From UBA1479 sp002706405 (GTDB lineage: Bacteria > Pseudomonadota > Alphaproteobacteria > Rhodospirillales > Casp-alpha2), in contig CAXATO010000004.1 of NCBI GenBank assembly GCA_963972255.1, positions 1-64,000 on the forward strand: 64,000 nt of DNA, written 5' to 3'. Below the pieces are notes generated by a model that worked only from the letters and a program-made list of their open reading frames with translations, did not search any database and was not told the origin of the DNA. A program made the position numbers and the translations under genes. Positions 37,597 to 46,835 of the stretch are shown piece by piece; position 1 is the stretch's first letter, and every line of letters starts with the position of its first letter.

Positions 37597-38706
37597 ATGG
37601 TCCCTTTGACCGACCGCATTCTTGATCATTTTCCCGACCCGACGGTGCTGTTGGACGGGCGGCGTTCGGTCATCTACGCAAACAGTGCGGCGCGCGAGCT
37701 TTTGGACATCACCCGCGTCGGGCAGGATTTGGCAATGTCGCTGCGCCATCCCCGGGTGCTGGATGCCGTCGATCAGGTGCTGAGCCGGAGCGAGACCCGC
37801 ACGGTCGAGGTCACTCTACCCGGCAACACGGCCCGCAATTTTGAAATGTACGTGGCCGGCGTGCCGCCGGCACCGGACGTAAAGGGCATCGGTGCGGTGC
37901 TGGTCCTGCGCGACCTGACCACCGCGCGGCGCGCCGAACAGATGCGCGCCGATTTCGTCGCCAATGCATCCCATGAATTGCGCTCGCCACTGGCGGCCCT
38001 GCTCGGCTTCATCGAAACTCTGGAAGGCGCCGCCGGCAGCGACGAGGAAACCCGCACCCGGTTCCTCGGCATCATGCTGCGCGAAGCCAAGCGCATGGCG
38101 CTCTTGATCGACGATCTGTTGTCCCTGTCCCGGGTCGAAATCAACGAGCATGTGCGGCCCACCGCCCCCGTCGACATCGCCGGCGTGCTATTGAACGTGA
38201 CCGAAGCCCTGAGTGTCCAGGCCAAGGCCGCCAACGTACCCATCCGGGTCAACTACGGCAGCGATCTGCCGACGATCCACGGCGAGGCCGATCAACTGTT
38301 CCAGGTATTCCGCAATTTGATCGAGAACGCCATCCGTTACGGCGCCAAGGGCGAATCTGTCGACGTTCAGGTACAATCGGCCCAGCGCATTCCGGGATCG
38401 GGGCGCCCGGGCATCGCCATCAAGGTCACGGACCACGGCGAAGGCATCCCCGAGGAGGCGATTCCACGCCTGACGGAACGCTTTTACCGGGTCGACAAGG
38501 CGCGGTCCAAAAGCGTCGGCGGCACGGGGCTCGGCCTTGCCATCGTCAAGCACATCGTCAATCGCCACCGCGGCCATCTCGCCGTTGAAAGCACCCTGGG
38601 AAAGGGATCGACCTTCACGGTCTACCTTCCGTCGGAGCTGCCGCGCCAGGGAGTCCTGCCGGGCGACGGTGGAGTTGTAGCCATGCCCTCCTCGGATGTG
38701 TCATAA
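37597..38706 (+). CDS. phoR: Phosphate-regulon histidine kinase PhoR, apparently soluble
   Basis: 369 residues. A PAS domain (about 8-110) leads to HisKA with the histidine in ASHELRSPLAALLGF (about 126) and an ATPase domain with NLIENAIRYGA, DHGEGIPEEAI and GGTGLGLAIVKH. Classic PhoR has N-terminal membrane helices; here none is seen and an in-frame stop lies just upstream at 37525, so no longer form is possible. It may be membrane-associated only through PhoU/PstB contact. It heads the block phoR-pit-pstSCAB-phoU-phoB. Substrate: PhoB at 46063. Confidence 0.9.
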   Translation: MVPLTDRILDHFPDPTVLLDGRRSVIYANSAARELLDITRVGQDLAMSLRHPRVLDAVDQVLSRSETRTVEVTLPGNTARNFEMYVAGVPPAPDVKGIGAVLVLRDLTTARRAEQMRADFVANASHELRSPLAALLGFIETLEGAAGSDEETRTRFLGIMLREAKRMALLIDDLLSLSRVEINEHVRPTAPVDIAGVLLNVTEALSVQAKAANVPIRVNYGSDLPTIHGEADQLFQVFRNLIENAIRYGAKGESVDVQVQSAQRIPGSGRPGIAIKVTDHGEGIPEEAIPRLTERFYRVDKARSKSVGGTGLGLAIVKHIVNRHRGHLAVESTLGKGSTFTVYLPSELPRQGVLPGDGGVVAMPSSDVS

Positions 38707-38715
38707 ATCCGTAAC
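38698..38715 (+). promoter_or_regulatory. PhoB box overlapping the phoR stop codon
   Basis: GTGTCATAAATCCGTAAC is a PHO box whose first half covers the last phoR codons and stop. It lies 108 bases before the PiT gene and would give that transporter its own PhoB input. Confidence 0.7.
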
Positions 38716-38823
38716 ATTCTGATTGCTCCGGCCTGCGGTTTCAGCCTATGTCCTGGCCGCCCTGGTGTATGACCGCTGCGTGCCTGCGCCCGATCCACCC
38801 GCCGAAAGTGACGATATCCAGCC

Positions 38824-40302
38824 ATGTATAAAGAGACTTTAAGCAAAGACCTGAGCAAGCTGGCCGCCGTCGAACACGCGACGCAGGCCCTGTCACGCCG
38901 GTTCTCACGCATCGGCTGGGCGCTTTTGTTCCTCGCCATCACCTCCAACGTCGCCATGATCGCGACGGTCGGGATGGACCATCAGATGTTCATCGTCGCC
39001 GCCGGGGTGATCGGCGGCTACATGGCGCTGAACATCGGCGCCAACGATGTCGCCAACAACGTCGGGCCGGCCGTCGGCTCGCGGGCGCTGCCGATGGTCG
39101 GAGCGCTGATCATCGCGGCGGTGTTCGAATCGCTCGGCGCCATCCTGGCCGGTGGTGACGTGGTCAAAACCATCTCCAAGGGCATCGTCGATCCGAATCA
39201 GATCAACGATCCCGACATCTTCATCTGGGCCATGATGTCGGCGCTGCTGGCCGCCGCCCTTTGGGTCAATCTGGCAACCTGGCTGAGTGCGCCCGTATCA
39301 ACCACCCATGCCGTCGTCGGCGGCGTCATGGGGGCGGGGATTTCCGCCGCCGGCTTCGGGGTCGTCGATTGGAGCGTGATGGGCGCGATCGCCGCAAGCT
39401 GGGTGATTTCACCGCTGTTGGGCGGGATCATCGCCGCCGCATTCCTTGCCTTCATCAAATTCAACGTAATTTACCGTGAAGACAAGATCGCCGGCGCCAA
39501 GCGCTGGGTGCCGGTGCTGGTGGCCCTCATGGCCGGCGTCTTTTCCAGCTATTTGATGATGAAGGGTCTGAAGAATCTGTGGCGACCGGGGTCCGATGTC
39601 ATCGCCGCGATCGGCCTCGGCATCGGCGTGCTGACCTACGCCGTGGTCCGCCCCCTGGTGCACCGCAAGGCGGAAGGGATGGAGAACCGCAACAAATCCG
39701 TGCGCTCCCTGTTCACGCTGCCGCTGATCTTCGCCGCCGCCCTGTTGTCCTTTGCCCATGGCGCCAACGACGTGGCCAATGCCGTCGGCCCGCTTGCCGC
39801 GGTCGTCGACACGGCGGCGACGGGCGGCACCCATGGCAAAGTCGGCATTCCGACCTGGGTGCTGTTTGTCGGCGCCGCCGGCATCACCATGGGCCTGATG
39901 CTGTTCGGGCCCAAGCTGATCCGCACCGTGGGTGCGGAGATCACCAAGATGAACCCCATGCGCGCCTATTGCGTGGCCCTGGCCGCGGCGATCACCGTGA
40001 TCATCGCCTCGGGCCTGGGCCTGCCCGTGTCGTCGACCCATATCGCCGTCGGCGCCGTGTTCGGCGTCGGCTTTTTCCGCGAATGGGTGACCGGCCGCAA
40101 AAGCCACATCAATCACGGGCGCTACAACCAAGACCCGGAACCGACCGCGGCCGAGAACGGCGATACGGAGCGGACCAGCCGACGCAAGCTGGTGCGCCGC
40201 CAGCATTTCATGACCATCGTGGCGGCCTGGATCATCACCGTGCCGTCGGCGGCCCTGATCGGCGCGGCCCTGTTCCAGATGTTCGCCTGGACCTTTTCCT
40301 GA
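38824..40302 (+). CDS. PiT-family inorganic phosphate transporter
   Basis: 492 residues with about 10-12 membrane helices and two copies of the PiT signature, NIGANDVANNVGPAVGS at about 70 and HGANDVANAVGPLAAV at about 315. These repeats form the phosphate/cation path. PiT carriers are usually constitutive low-affinity importers; the PHO box ahead of this one suggests phosphate-starvation control. A cytoplasmic loop follows helix 9. Its transcript ends at the terminator at 40387. Confidence 0.92.
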   Translation: MYKETLSKDLSKLAAVEHATQALSRRFSRIGWALLFLAITSNVAMIATVGMDHQMFIVAAGVIGGYMALNIGANDVANNVGPAVGSRALPMVGALIIAAVFESLGAILAGGDVVKTISKGIVDPNQINDPDIFIWAMMSALLAAALWVNLATWLSAPVSTTHAVVGGVMGAGISAAGFGVVDWSVMGAIAASWVISPLLGGIIAAAFLAFIKFNVIYREDKIAGAKRWVPVLVALMAGVFSSYLMMKGLKNLWRPGSDVIAAIGLGIGVLTYAVVRPLVHRKAEGMENRNKSVRSLFTLPLIFAAALLSFAHGANDVANAVGPLAAVVDTAATGGTHGKVGIPTWVLFVGAAGITMGLMLFGPKLIRTVGAEITKMNPMRAYCVALAAAITVIIASGLGLPVSSTHIAVGAVFGVGFFREWVTGRKSHINHGRYNQDPEPTAAENGDTERTSRRKLVRRQHFMTIVAAWIITVPSAALIGAALFQMFAWTFS

Positions 40303-40386
40303 CATTTCAGGTCGACCGCCAGCCCCTTCTCGAACCGGCCCAATAACACCTCGATCGTGACATCCGCACCGGCCGTCATTTTCCGG

Positions 40387-40422
40387 AACCGCGAAAACCC
40401 TCGCGTTTCGGCCGGTTTTTAT
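40387..40422 (+). terminator. Terminator after PiT gene
   Basis: AACCGCGAAA pairs with TTTCG and CGGTT (a two-base bulge between them), followed by TTTTT. It lies about 85 bases after the PiT stop and just before the pst promoter region. Confidence 0.7.
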
Positions 40423-40428
40423 TGGTCG

Positions 40429-40468
40429 GTGTCATAAAAGTGCAACATCCGCGTCATAAATACGACGT
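40429..40468 (+). promoter_or_regulatory. Tandem PhoB boxes of the pst operon
   Basis: GTGTCATAAAAGTGCAAC begins at 40429 and GCGTCATAAATACGACGT at 40451, exactly 22 bases apart, as in tandem PhoB sites that place dimers on one DNA face. They end about 98 bases before pstS. Confidence 0.85.
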
Positions 40469-40566
40469 GTGACGGACTTAGGTTCGGCGGCGATGAGTTT
40501 CGGGGGCAGGTGCTTTCCGAAATAACGAACAACCCCGTATCCTTTCAAGACACGTAGGAGCTACCA

Positions 40567-41607
40567 ATGTTTCGCAAGACTCTTGCCGTCGTCGCTGTTG
40601 CCGGCATGGCCGTCGCGATGACCAATGCCGCCGAAGCGCGCGATCAGATCCGGATCGTCGGTTCGTCGACGGTATTCCCGTTCTCGACCGCCGTTGCCGA
40701 ACAGTTCGGTAAAACCACCAAATTCAAGACCCCGGTCGTCGAAAGCACCGGTTCCGGCGGCGGCGCCAAGCTGTTCTGCGCCGGCATCGGCGCCCAGCAT
40801 CCGGACATGACCAATTCGTCGCGCCGGATCAAGAAATCCGAAGTTGAACGTTGCACCAAAAACGGCGTCACCGACATTGTCGAAATCAAGGTCGGCTATG
40901 ACGGCATCGTGATCGCCAACTCCAAGGCGTCGCCGCAGATGAAGCTGACCCGCAAGCAGCTTTTCCTGGCCCTGGCCAAGGACATTCCCGCCGGCGAAGG
41001 TAAGCTGATTCCGAACCCGCACAAGACCTGGAAGGACGTTGACGCATCCCTGCCGGACGTCAAGATCGAAGTCCTCGGCCCGCCCCCGACGTCGGGCACC
41101 CGCGATGCCTTCGCCGAACTGGGCCTGGAAGGCGGCTGCAAGGAGATCGGCTGGATCAAGGCCATGAAGAAGACCGACAAGAAGAAGTACAAGGCGATCT
41201 GCCACTCGGTTCGTGAAGACGGTGCCTATGTGGAAGCCGGCGAAAACGACGTGCTGATCGTGCGCAAGCTCGAAGCCAACCCGAAAGCCTTCGGCGTGTT
41301 CGGTTACAGCTTCCTCGACCAGAACGCCGACAAGATCCAGGGCTCCATTGTCGACGGCCAGGCCCCGACCTTCGAGGCCATCTCCGACGGCTCCTATCCG
41401 GTGTCGCGCCCGCTGTACTTCTACGCGAAGAAGGCTCACATCGGCTCGATCCCCGGCATGAAGGAATACATTGCCGAGTTCACCTCGGAAAACGCCTTCG
41501 GTCCCGAAGGGTACCTGACCGACAAGGGTCTGATCCCGATGGGCGATGCGGAACGCAAGAAGTTCCGTGAAGACGGCGCCGCGCTGCGCAACAACATCAA
41601 CTTCTAA
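40567..41607 (+). CDS. pstS: Phosphate-binding protein PstS
   Basis: 346 residues. A Sec signal peptide (cleavage after AEA near residue 22) precedes RIVGSSTVFPF, the phosphate-binding loop, and GSGGGAKLFCAG. It captures phosphate in the periplasm for PstCAB. The ribosome site is AGGAG. First gene of pstSCAB-phoU-phoB, behind two PhoB boxes; a strong hairpin follows its stop. Confidence 0.95.
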   Translation: MFRKTLAVVAVAGMAVAMTNAAEARDQIRIVGSSTVFPFSTAVAEQFGKTTKFKTPVVESTGSGGGAKLFCAGIGAQHPDMTNSSRRIKKSEVERCTKNGVTDIVEIKVGYDGIVIANSKASPQMKLTRKQLFLALAKDIPAGEGKLIPNPHKTWKDVDASLPDVKIEVLGPPPTSGTRDAFAELGLEGGCKEIGWIKAMKKTDKKKYKAICHSVREDGAYVEAGENDVLIVRKLEANPKAFGVFGYSFLDQNADKIQGSIVDGQAPTFEAISDGSYPVSRPLYFYAKKAHIGSIPGMKEYIAEFTSENAFGPEGYLTDKGLIPMGDAERKKFREDGAALRNNINF

Positions 41608-41624
41608 GCGACCCGGCCTATACG

Positions 41625-41652
41625 CCCCCGAAAGGTTTCGGCCTTTCGGGGG
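41625..41652 (+). promoter_or_regulatory. Intercistronic hairpin between pstS and pstC
   Basis: CCCCCGAAAGG and CCTTTCGGGGG form an 11-pair perfect stem around a six-base loop. No T-run follows directly, though one occurs 40 bases later. It may protect the pstS mRNA end or partly reduce readthrough so that more PstS than PstC is made. Confidence 0.75.
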
Positions 41653-41749
41653 CACCCCGGCCCCGACGGGCCACGCAGACCCTGCATTCGTTTTTTTATT
41701 TTTTTCCCTGCCCGTATTTCGGGTGCCGCAACCAAGGACCAGAAGCGTC

Positions 41750-43135
41750 ATGAGCTTCCCCGTATTGTTTGGCGTCCTCGCCCTTCTGACGATCTTCGGA
41801 TATTTCCTTGGCCGGTCCCGCGCCCTGTCCACCGCCGGCGGCCAGATCCGCAACCTCCATTCCCTGCCCAATTATTACGGCTATTACATCGGCCTGTGGT
41901 GCGCGGCCCCCGGGTTCATTCTGCTGATCGGCTGGATGGCCCTGGAAAACACCATCATGGATGGCATGTTGATCGCCAACCTGCCGGACAGCATGCGCAC
42001 CCTGCCCAAAGCCGAATTGTCCCTGTTGCTGAACGACATCAAGAACCTGGCCAACGGCGACATCGTCAGCCGCGAGATCATCGACCGCGACCTGAAAGAA
42101 GCCGCCGCCTTCTACGCCCAGCTTCTGACCACGTCGAAGCTGCTGCTGACGACGGTTCTGGTCGCCATTACCTGCGGCGGCATCCTGATTGCCCGCGCCC
42201 GCATCTCGCCCGAACTGCGGGCGCGCAACAGCGTCGAACGCGCGATCATGGTGATCATGATCATCTGCTCGACCATCGCCGTGCTGACGACCCTCGGCAT
42301 CATTCTGTCGCTGCTGTTCGAATCGCTGCGTTTTTTCCAGAAGGTCCATCCGCTGGATTTCGTGTTCGGCCTGGAATGGAGCCCGCAAACGGCCCTGCGC
42401 AAGGACCAGGTGGGGGCGACCGGCCTGTTCGGCGCGGTGCCGCTGCTGGCCGGCACCATGCTGATTTCCCTTATCGCCATGTGCGTGGCCGCCCCGGTCG
42501 GGCTGATGGCCGCGATCTACATGTCGGAATACGCGCCGACCAAGGTGCGCGGCACGGTCAAGCCGCTGCTGGAAATTCTGGCCGGCATCCCGACCGTCGT
42601 CTACGGCTTCTTCGCCGCCCTGACGGTGGCCCCGTTCTTTCGCGAATGGGGGCTTGATTTCGGGCTGACCATTTCGTCGGAGAGCGCGCTGGCCGCCGGC
42701 ATCGTGATGGGAATCATGATCATTCCCTTCGTGTCGTCGCTGTCCGATGACGTCATGTCGGCGGTGCCGCAGTCGCTGCGCGAAGGCGCCTACGGCCTGG
42801 GTGCCACCAAGTCGGAAACCATCAAGCAGGTGATCCTGCCGGCCGCCCTGCCGGGCATCGTCGGCGCGATCCTGCTGGGCGTGTCCAGGGCCATCGGCGA
42901 AACCATGATCGTCGTCATGGCCGCCGGCCTGGCCGCCAATCTGACGGCCAATCCCTTCGAGGCGGTGACCACGGTTACGGTGCAGATCGTCACCCTGCTG
43001 GTCGGCGACCAGGAATTCGACAGCGCCAAGACCCTGGCGGCCTTCGCCCTCGGCCTGATCCTGTTCTGCGTCACCCTGGTGCTGAACATCATCGCCCTCA
43101 CCATCGTCAATAAGTATCGAGAGCAATATGACTGA
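41750..43135 (+). CDS. pstC: Phosphate ABC transporter permease PstC
   Basis: 461 residues, longer than the usual ~320 because of about 170 extra N-terminal residues that include two membrane helices and a periplasmic loop. The core contains FGLEWSP, FGAVPLLAGTML, EYAPTKVRGTVKPLLEILAG (shortened) and GATKSETIKQV. ATG 41750 is chosen over an upstream frame that overlaps pstS. It forms the membrane channel with PstA. The long form is known in alphaproteobacteria. Confidence 0.92.
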   Translation: MSFPVLFGVLALLTIFGYFLGRSRALSTAGGQIRNLHSLPNYYGYYIGLWCAAPGFILLIGWMALENTIMDGMLIANLPDSMRTLPKAELSLLLNDIKNLANGDIVSREIIDRDLKEAAAFYAQLLTTSKLLLTTVLVAITCGGILIARARISPELRARNSVERAIMVIMIICSTIAVLTTLGIILSLLFESLRFFQKVHPLDFVFGLEWSPQTALRKDQVGATGLFGAVPLLAGTMLISLIAMCVAAPVGLMAAIYMSEYAPTKVRGTVKPLLEILAGIPTVVYGFFAALTVAPFFREWGLDFGLTISSESALAAGIVMGIMIIPFVSSLSDDVMSAVPQSLREGAYGLGATKSETIKQVILPAALPGIVGAILLGVSRAIGETMIVVMAAGLAANLTANPFEAVTTVTVQIVTLLVGDQEFDSAKTLAAFALGLILFCVTLVLNIIALTIVNKYREQYD

Positions 43136-44456
43136 CCCGGCACCGAACATGAGCGGCCCGACGACCGGGGGCGTTGCCATGCAAAATTCCAACGACGCCG
43201 TGCGACGAAGCCTCAAACGCCGATACGCGGCGGAGCGCCGGTTCAAAACCTACGGCATCCTGGCGATCGCCTTTGCCATGGGCATGCTGGGGCTGTTGTT
43301 CACGACCATCATTTCCAAGGCGATCCCCGCCTTCACGCAAACCACGATCAACCTGGAAATCACCTTGGATGGCAAAATCATCGACCCCCAGGGCACGCGG
43401 GAACGGCAGACCTTGTCCTCGGCCAACTATCGGTCGGTGATCCGCCGCGCCGTGTTCGACCTGTTCCCCGACGTCACCACCCGCCGCGACCGGCGCGCGT
43501 TGTACGAAATTATCAGCCCCGGCGCCGTGTACAAGATCCGCGACATGGTCATGGCCAACCCCGATCTGATCGGCGAACGCGTGACCGTTCAGATGCCCAT
43601 GTCCGACGATATCGACCAGTTGAACAAGGGCCAGATCCGCAAGGACAGCCCCGAGGCCGAACGCCGCGTCAAGGACAAGCAGATCGCCTGGTTCGAGCGC
43701 CTGGAAAACCGCGGCCTGATCGAGACCGTGTTCAACACCACCTTCTTCACCGCCGGCGACAGCCGCGAACCGGAATTGGCCGGCATCCTCGGCGCCGCCA
43801 TGGGCTCTCTGTTCACCATGCTGGTGACGCTGCTGGTGTCCTTCCCGCTGGCCGTGGCCTCCGCCATCTATCTGGAGGAATTCGCCCCGGTCAACAAATG
43901 GACCCAGACCATCGAGGTCAACATCAACAACCTGGCCGCGGTGCCGTCCATCGTGTTCGGGCTGCTGGGCCTGGCCGTGTTCATCAACTTCTTCGGCATG
44001 CCGCGATCGGCGCCAGTGGTCGGCGGCCTGGTGCTGGCGCTGATGACCCTGCCGACCATCATCATCGCCGCCCGCTCGGCCTTGAAATCGGTGCCGCCGT
44101 CGATCCGCGAAGCCGCCTACGGCCTGGGCGCCTCGCCGCTTCAGGTCACCACCCATCATGTGCTGCCGCTGGCCATGCCGGGCATCCTGACCGGGACCAT
44201 CATCGGCATGGCCCAGGCCCTGGGCGAGACGGCCCCGCTGCTGATGATCGGCATGGTCGCCTTCATCGTCGATGTTCCCCATGGCGCGCTCGACCCGGCC
44301 ACGGTGCTGCCGGTGCAGATCTATCTGTGGGCGGATTCGCCGGAACGGGCCTTTGTCGAGCGTACCTCGGCGGCAATCTGCGTGCTGCTCGGCTTCTTGG
44401 TATTGATGAACGTGGGCGCGGTTCTCCTGCGCAAACGGTTCGAGAGGAAATGGTAA
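43128..44456 (+). CDS. pstA: Phosphate ABC transporter permease PstA
   Basis: 442 residues, overlapping pstC by 8 bases. After one N-terminal helix there is a periplasmic region of about 180 residues (absent from E. coli PstA), then five helices and the loop EAAYGLGASPLQVTTHHVLP. The extra domain probably faces the periplasm and could contact PstS. Confidence 0.92.
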   Translation: MTDPAPNMSGPTTGGVAMQNSNDAVRRSLKRRYAAERRFKTYGILAIAFAMGMLGLLFTTIISKAIPAFTQTTINLEITLDGKIIDPQGTRERQTLSSANYRSVIRRAVFDLFPDVTTRRDRRALYEIISPGAVYKIRDMVMANPDLIGERVTVQMPMSDDIDQLNKGQIRKDSPEAERRVKDKQIAWFERLENRGLIETVFNTTFFTAGDSREPELAGILGAAMGSLFTMLVTLLVSFPLAVASAIYLEEFAPVNKWTQTIEVNINNLAAVPSIVFGLLGLAVFINFFGMPRSAPVVGGLVLALMTLPTIIIAARSALKSVPPSIREAAYGLGASPLQVTTHHVLPLAMPGILTGTIIGMAQALGETAPLLMIGMVAFIVDVPHGALDPATVLPVQIYLWADSPERAFVERTSAAICVLLGFLVLMNVGAVLLRKRFERKW

Positions 44457-44458
44457 GG

Positions 44459-45292
44459 ATGACCCCCAACATGAACCAGAGCATGCCCCTGGATGCGGCC
44501 GGAGGCGCCGCCGCGACGCAATCGCAGACCGCCCCCCAGGTCAAGATCATGGCCCGCGACGTCAAGGTGTTCTACGGCGAGAAACAGGCCCTGTTCGACG
44601 TCAATCTGGACATCCGCGCCAATCAGGTGACGTCGCTGATCGGCCCGTCCGGTTGCGGCAAGTCGACCTTCCTGCGGTCCCTCAACCGCATGAACGACAC
44701 CATTGATATCTGCCGCTTCGACGGTCGGATCACCCTCGACGGACACGACATTTACGACAAGAACGTCGATGTCGTTCACCTGCGTGCCCGGGTCGGCATG
44801 GTGTTCCAGAAGCCCAATCCCTTTCCCAAGTCGATCTTCGACAACGTCGCCTACGGCCCCCGTATTCATGGCCTGACCAATTCCAAATCCGAACTGGACG
44901 GGATTGTCCAAAGCGCCCTGGAAAAGGCCGGCCTGTGGAACGAGGTCAAGGACCGCCTCGACCAGCCCGGCACCGGACTGTCCGGCGGCCAGCAACAGCG
45001 CCTGTGCATCGCCCGCGCCATTGCCGTGTCGCCCGAGGTGATCCTGATGGACGAGCCCTGCTCGGCGCTCGACCCCATCGCCACCGCCAAGATCGAGGAA
45101 CTGATCGACGAACTGCGCGACAATTTCACGATCGTGATCGTCACCCATTCCATGCAGCAGGCGGCCCGCGTGTCGCAGCGCACGGCCTTCTTCCACCTGG
45201 GCTATCTGGTCGAAGTCGACGATACGGAAAAGATGTTCACCAATCCAACGGACGAGCGCACCCAGGGCTACATCACCGGCCGCTTCGGCTGA
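44459..45292 (+). CDS. pstB: Phosphate ABC transporter ATPase PstB
   Basis: 277 residues. Walker A is GPSGCGKST, the signature is LSGGQQQR and Walker B is VILMDEPCSALDP, with an H-loop in THSMQQAAR. ATG 44459 lies 2 bases after the pstA stop. The N-terminal ~30 residues are polar and less conserved. It powers phosphate import and helps relay phosphate status to PhoR through PhoU. Confidence 0.96.
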   Translation: MTPNMNQSMPLDAAGGAAATQSQTAPQVKIMARDVKVFYGEKQALFDVNLDIRANQVTSLIGPSGCGKSTFLRSLNRMNDTIDICRFDGRITLDGHDIYDKNVDVVHLRARVGMVFQKPNPFPKSIFDNVAYGPRIHGLTNSKSELDGIVQSALEKAGLWNEVKDRLDQPGTGLSGGQQQRLCIARAIAVSPEVILMDEPCSALDPIATAKIEELIDELRDNFTIVIVTHSMQQAARVSQRTAFFHLGYLVEVDDTEKMFTNPTDERTQGYITGRFG

Positions 45293-45326
45293 GGCATTGG
45301 CGCGGCATACCGGGAGACCACGAGAC

Positions 45327-46049
45327 ATGACCACAGATCACATCGTCAAGTCCTTCGACGAGGACTTGAAGAAACTGGACAACATCATCGCCGAAATGGG
45401 CGGCCTGGCCGAAGTCCAATTGGCCGACGCCGTCGAGGCCTTGATCAAACGCGATATGGAACTGGCCGAACGCGTGATCGCCAGCGACAAGAAGATCGAT
45501 GCCCTGGAGATGGAACTGGATGGCCAGGCGACCACGACCCTGGCCCTGCGCCAGCCCATGGCAGACGACCTGCGCACCACCATCACGGCGCTGCGGGCGG
45601 CGAGCCTGATCGAACGGATCGGCGATTACGCCAAGAACATCGCCAAGCGGTCCGTGGTGCTGGCCCAGTCGCCGCCCCTCGGCCCGACCAAAAGCATTTC
45701 CCGCATGGCGACCCTGGTTCAGGGCATGACCAAGGACGTGTTGGACGCCTACGTGGCCCGCGATGTGGACAAGGCGGAGGCCGTGCGCGCACGCGACGCC
45801 GATGCCGATCTGCTGCACACCAGCCTGTTCCGGGAAATCCTGACCTACATGATGGAAGATCCGCGCACGATCACGTCCTGCACGCATCTTCTGTTCGTCT
45901 CCAAGAACCTGGAACGGATCGGCGATCATGCGACCAACATCGCCGAACTGGTGTACTATCTGGTGAAAGGCGTGCCGCCGACGGACGAGCGCGAAAAAAG
46001 CGATGCATCAAGCTTCACAATTGTCGATCCCGACGGCGACAAGGCCTAA
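45327..46049 (+). CDS. phoU: PhoU, phosphate signalling regulator
   Basis: 240 residues from ATG 45327. Two helical bundles carry the repeated metal-cluster motifs SLIERIGDYAKNIAKR and NLERIGDHATNIAELV. It keeps PhoR in phosphatase mode when PstSCAB is saturated. It lies between pstB and phoB. Confidence 0.95.
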   Translation: MTTDHIVKSFDEDLKKLDNIIAEMGGLAEVQLADAVEALIKRDMELAERVIASDKKIDALEMELDGQATTTLALRQPMADDLRTTITALRAASLIERIGDYAKNIAKRSVVLAQSPPLGPTKSISRMATLVQGMTKDVLDAYVARDVDKAEAVRARDADADLLHTSLFREILTYMMEDPRTITSCTHLLFVSKNLERIGDHATNIAELVYYLVKGVPPTDEREKSDASSFTIVDPDGDKA

Positions 46050-46062
46050 GGACGCGGGCGTC

Positions 46063-46755
46063 ATGAACAAAAGCATTCTCATTGTCGAAGACGACCCTTC
46101 GTTGGCCGAACTGGTCCGCTACAACCTTACCAAGGAAGGCTTCGCAGCCGTCGTGGTGGAGGACGGTGAGGCCGCCGTCGTCGCGGTCGAGGAAGAAGAC
46201 CCCTCGCTGGTCATCCTCGACTGGATGCTGCCCAACCTGTCCGGCATCGAGGTGTGCCGCCAATTGCGCCGCAAGCCTGAGAACAAGAACCTGCCGATCA
46301 TCATGCTGACCGCCCGCGGCGAAGAAGCCGACCGCATCCGCGGCCTGGATTCCGGCGCCGACGATTATGTCGTGAAGCCGTTCTCCCCCAGCGAACTGAT
46401 CGCCCGCGTGCGCGCGGTCCTGCGCCGCGCCAATCCGGAACAGGCCGGCGAGGTCCTGACCTATGCCGACCTCAGCATGGATCTGGAAGAACACCGGGTC
46501 TACCGGGGCGAGGATCAGGTCCGCCTGGGGCCGACGGAGTTCCGCCTGCTTCGGGTATTCCTGGAAAAGCCGGGCCGCGTCTATTCCCGGGAACAGCTTC
46601 TCGACCGGGTATGGGGCCGCGACATCTACGTCGAATCACGGACCGTCGACGTGCATATCCGACGGCTGCGCAAGGCGCTCAACTCCGAAGGCCGCCCGGA
46701 TCTCATCCGCACCGTGCGCTCGGCCGGCTACGCGCTTGATTCCTCGCCGGATTAA
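46063..46755 (+). CDS. phoB: Response regulator PhoB
   Basis: 230 residues. Receiver with the acidic pocket VEDD and phospho-site D53 (LVILDWMLP), T in MLTARG, K in VVKPFSP; the C-terminal OmpR-type winged helix is seen in RTVDVHIRRLRKAL. It is activated by PhoR and binds the PHO boxes listed above. It starts 13 bases after phoU. Confidence 0.96.
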   Translation: MNKSILIVEDDPSLAELVRYNLTKEGFAAVVVEDGEAAVVAVEEEDPSLVILDWMLPNLSGIEVCRQLRRKPENKNLPIIMLTARGEEADRIRGLDSGADDYVVKPFSPSELIARVRAVLRRANPEQAGEVLTYADLSMDLEEHRVYRGEDQVRLGPTEFRLLRVFLEKPGRVYSREQLLDRVWGRDIYVESRTVDVHIRRLRKALNSEGRPDLIRTVRSAGYALDSSPD

Positions 46756-46835
46756 GGCGCCGAAGGTCGTCATCTAACATATTGTTGTAGAGACCTGATT
46801 AACCTTCTCGCCCTAACATGCGGGTGGGAAGGTTT

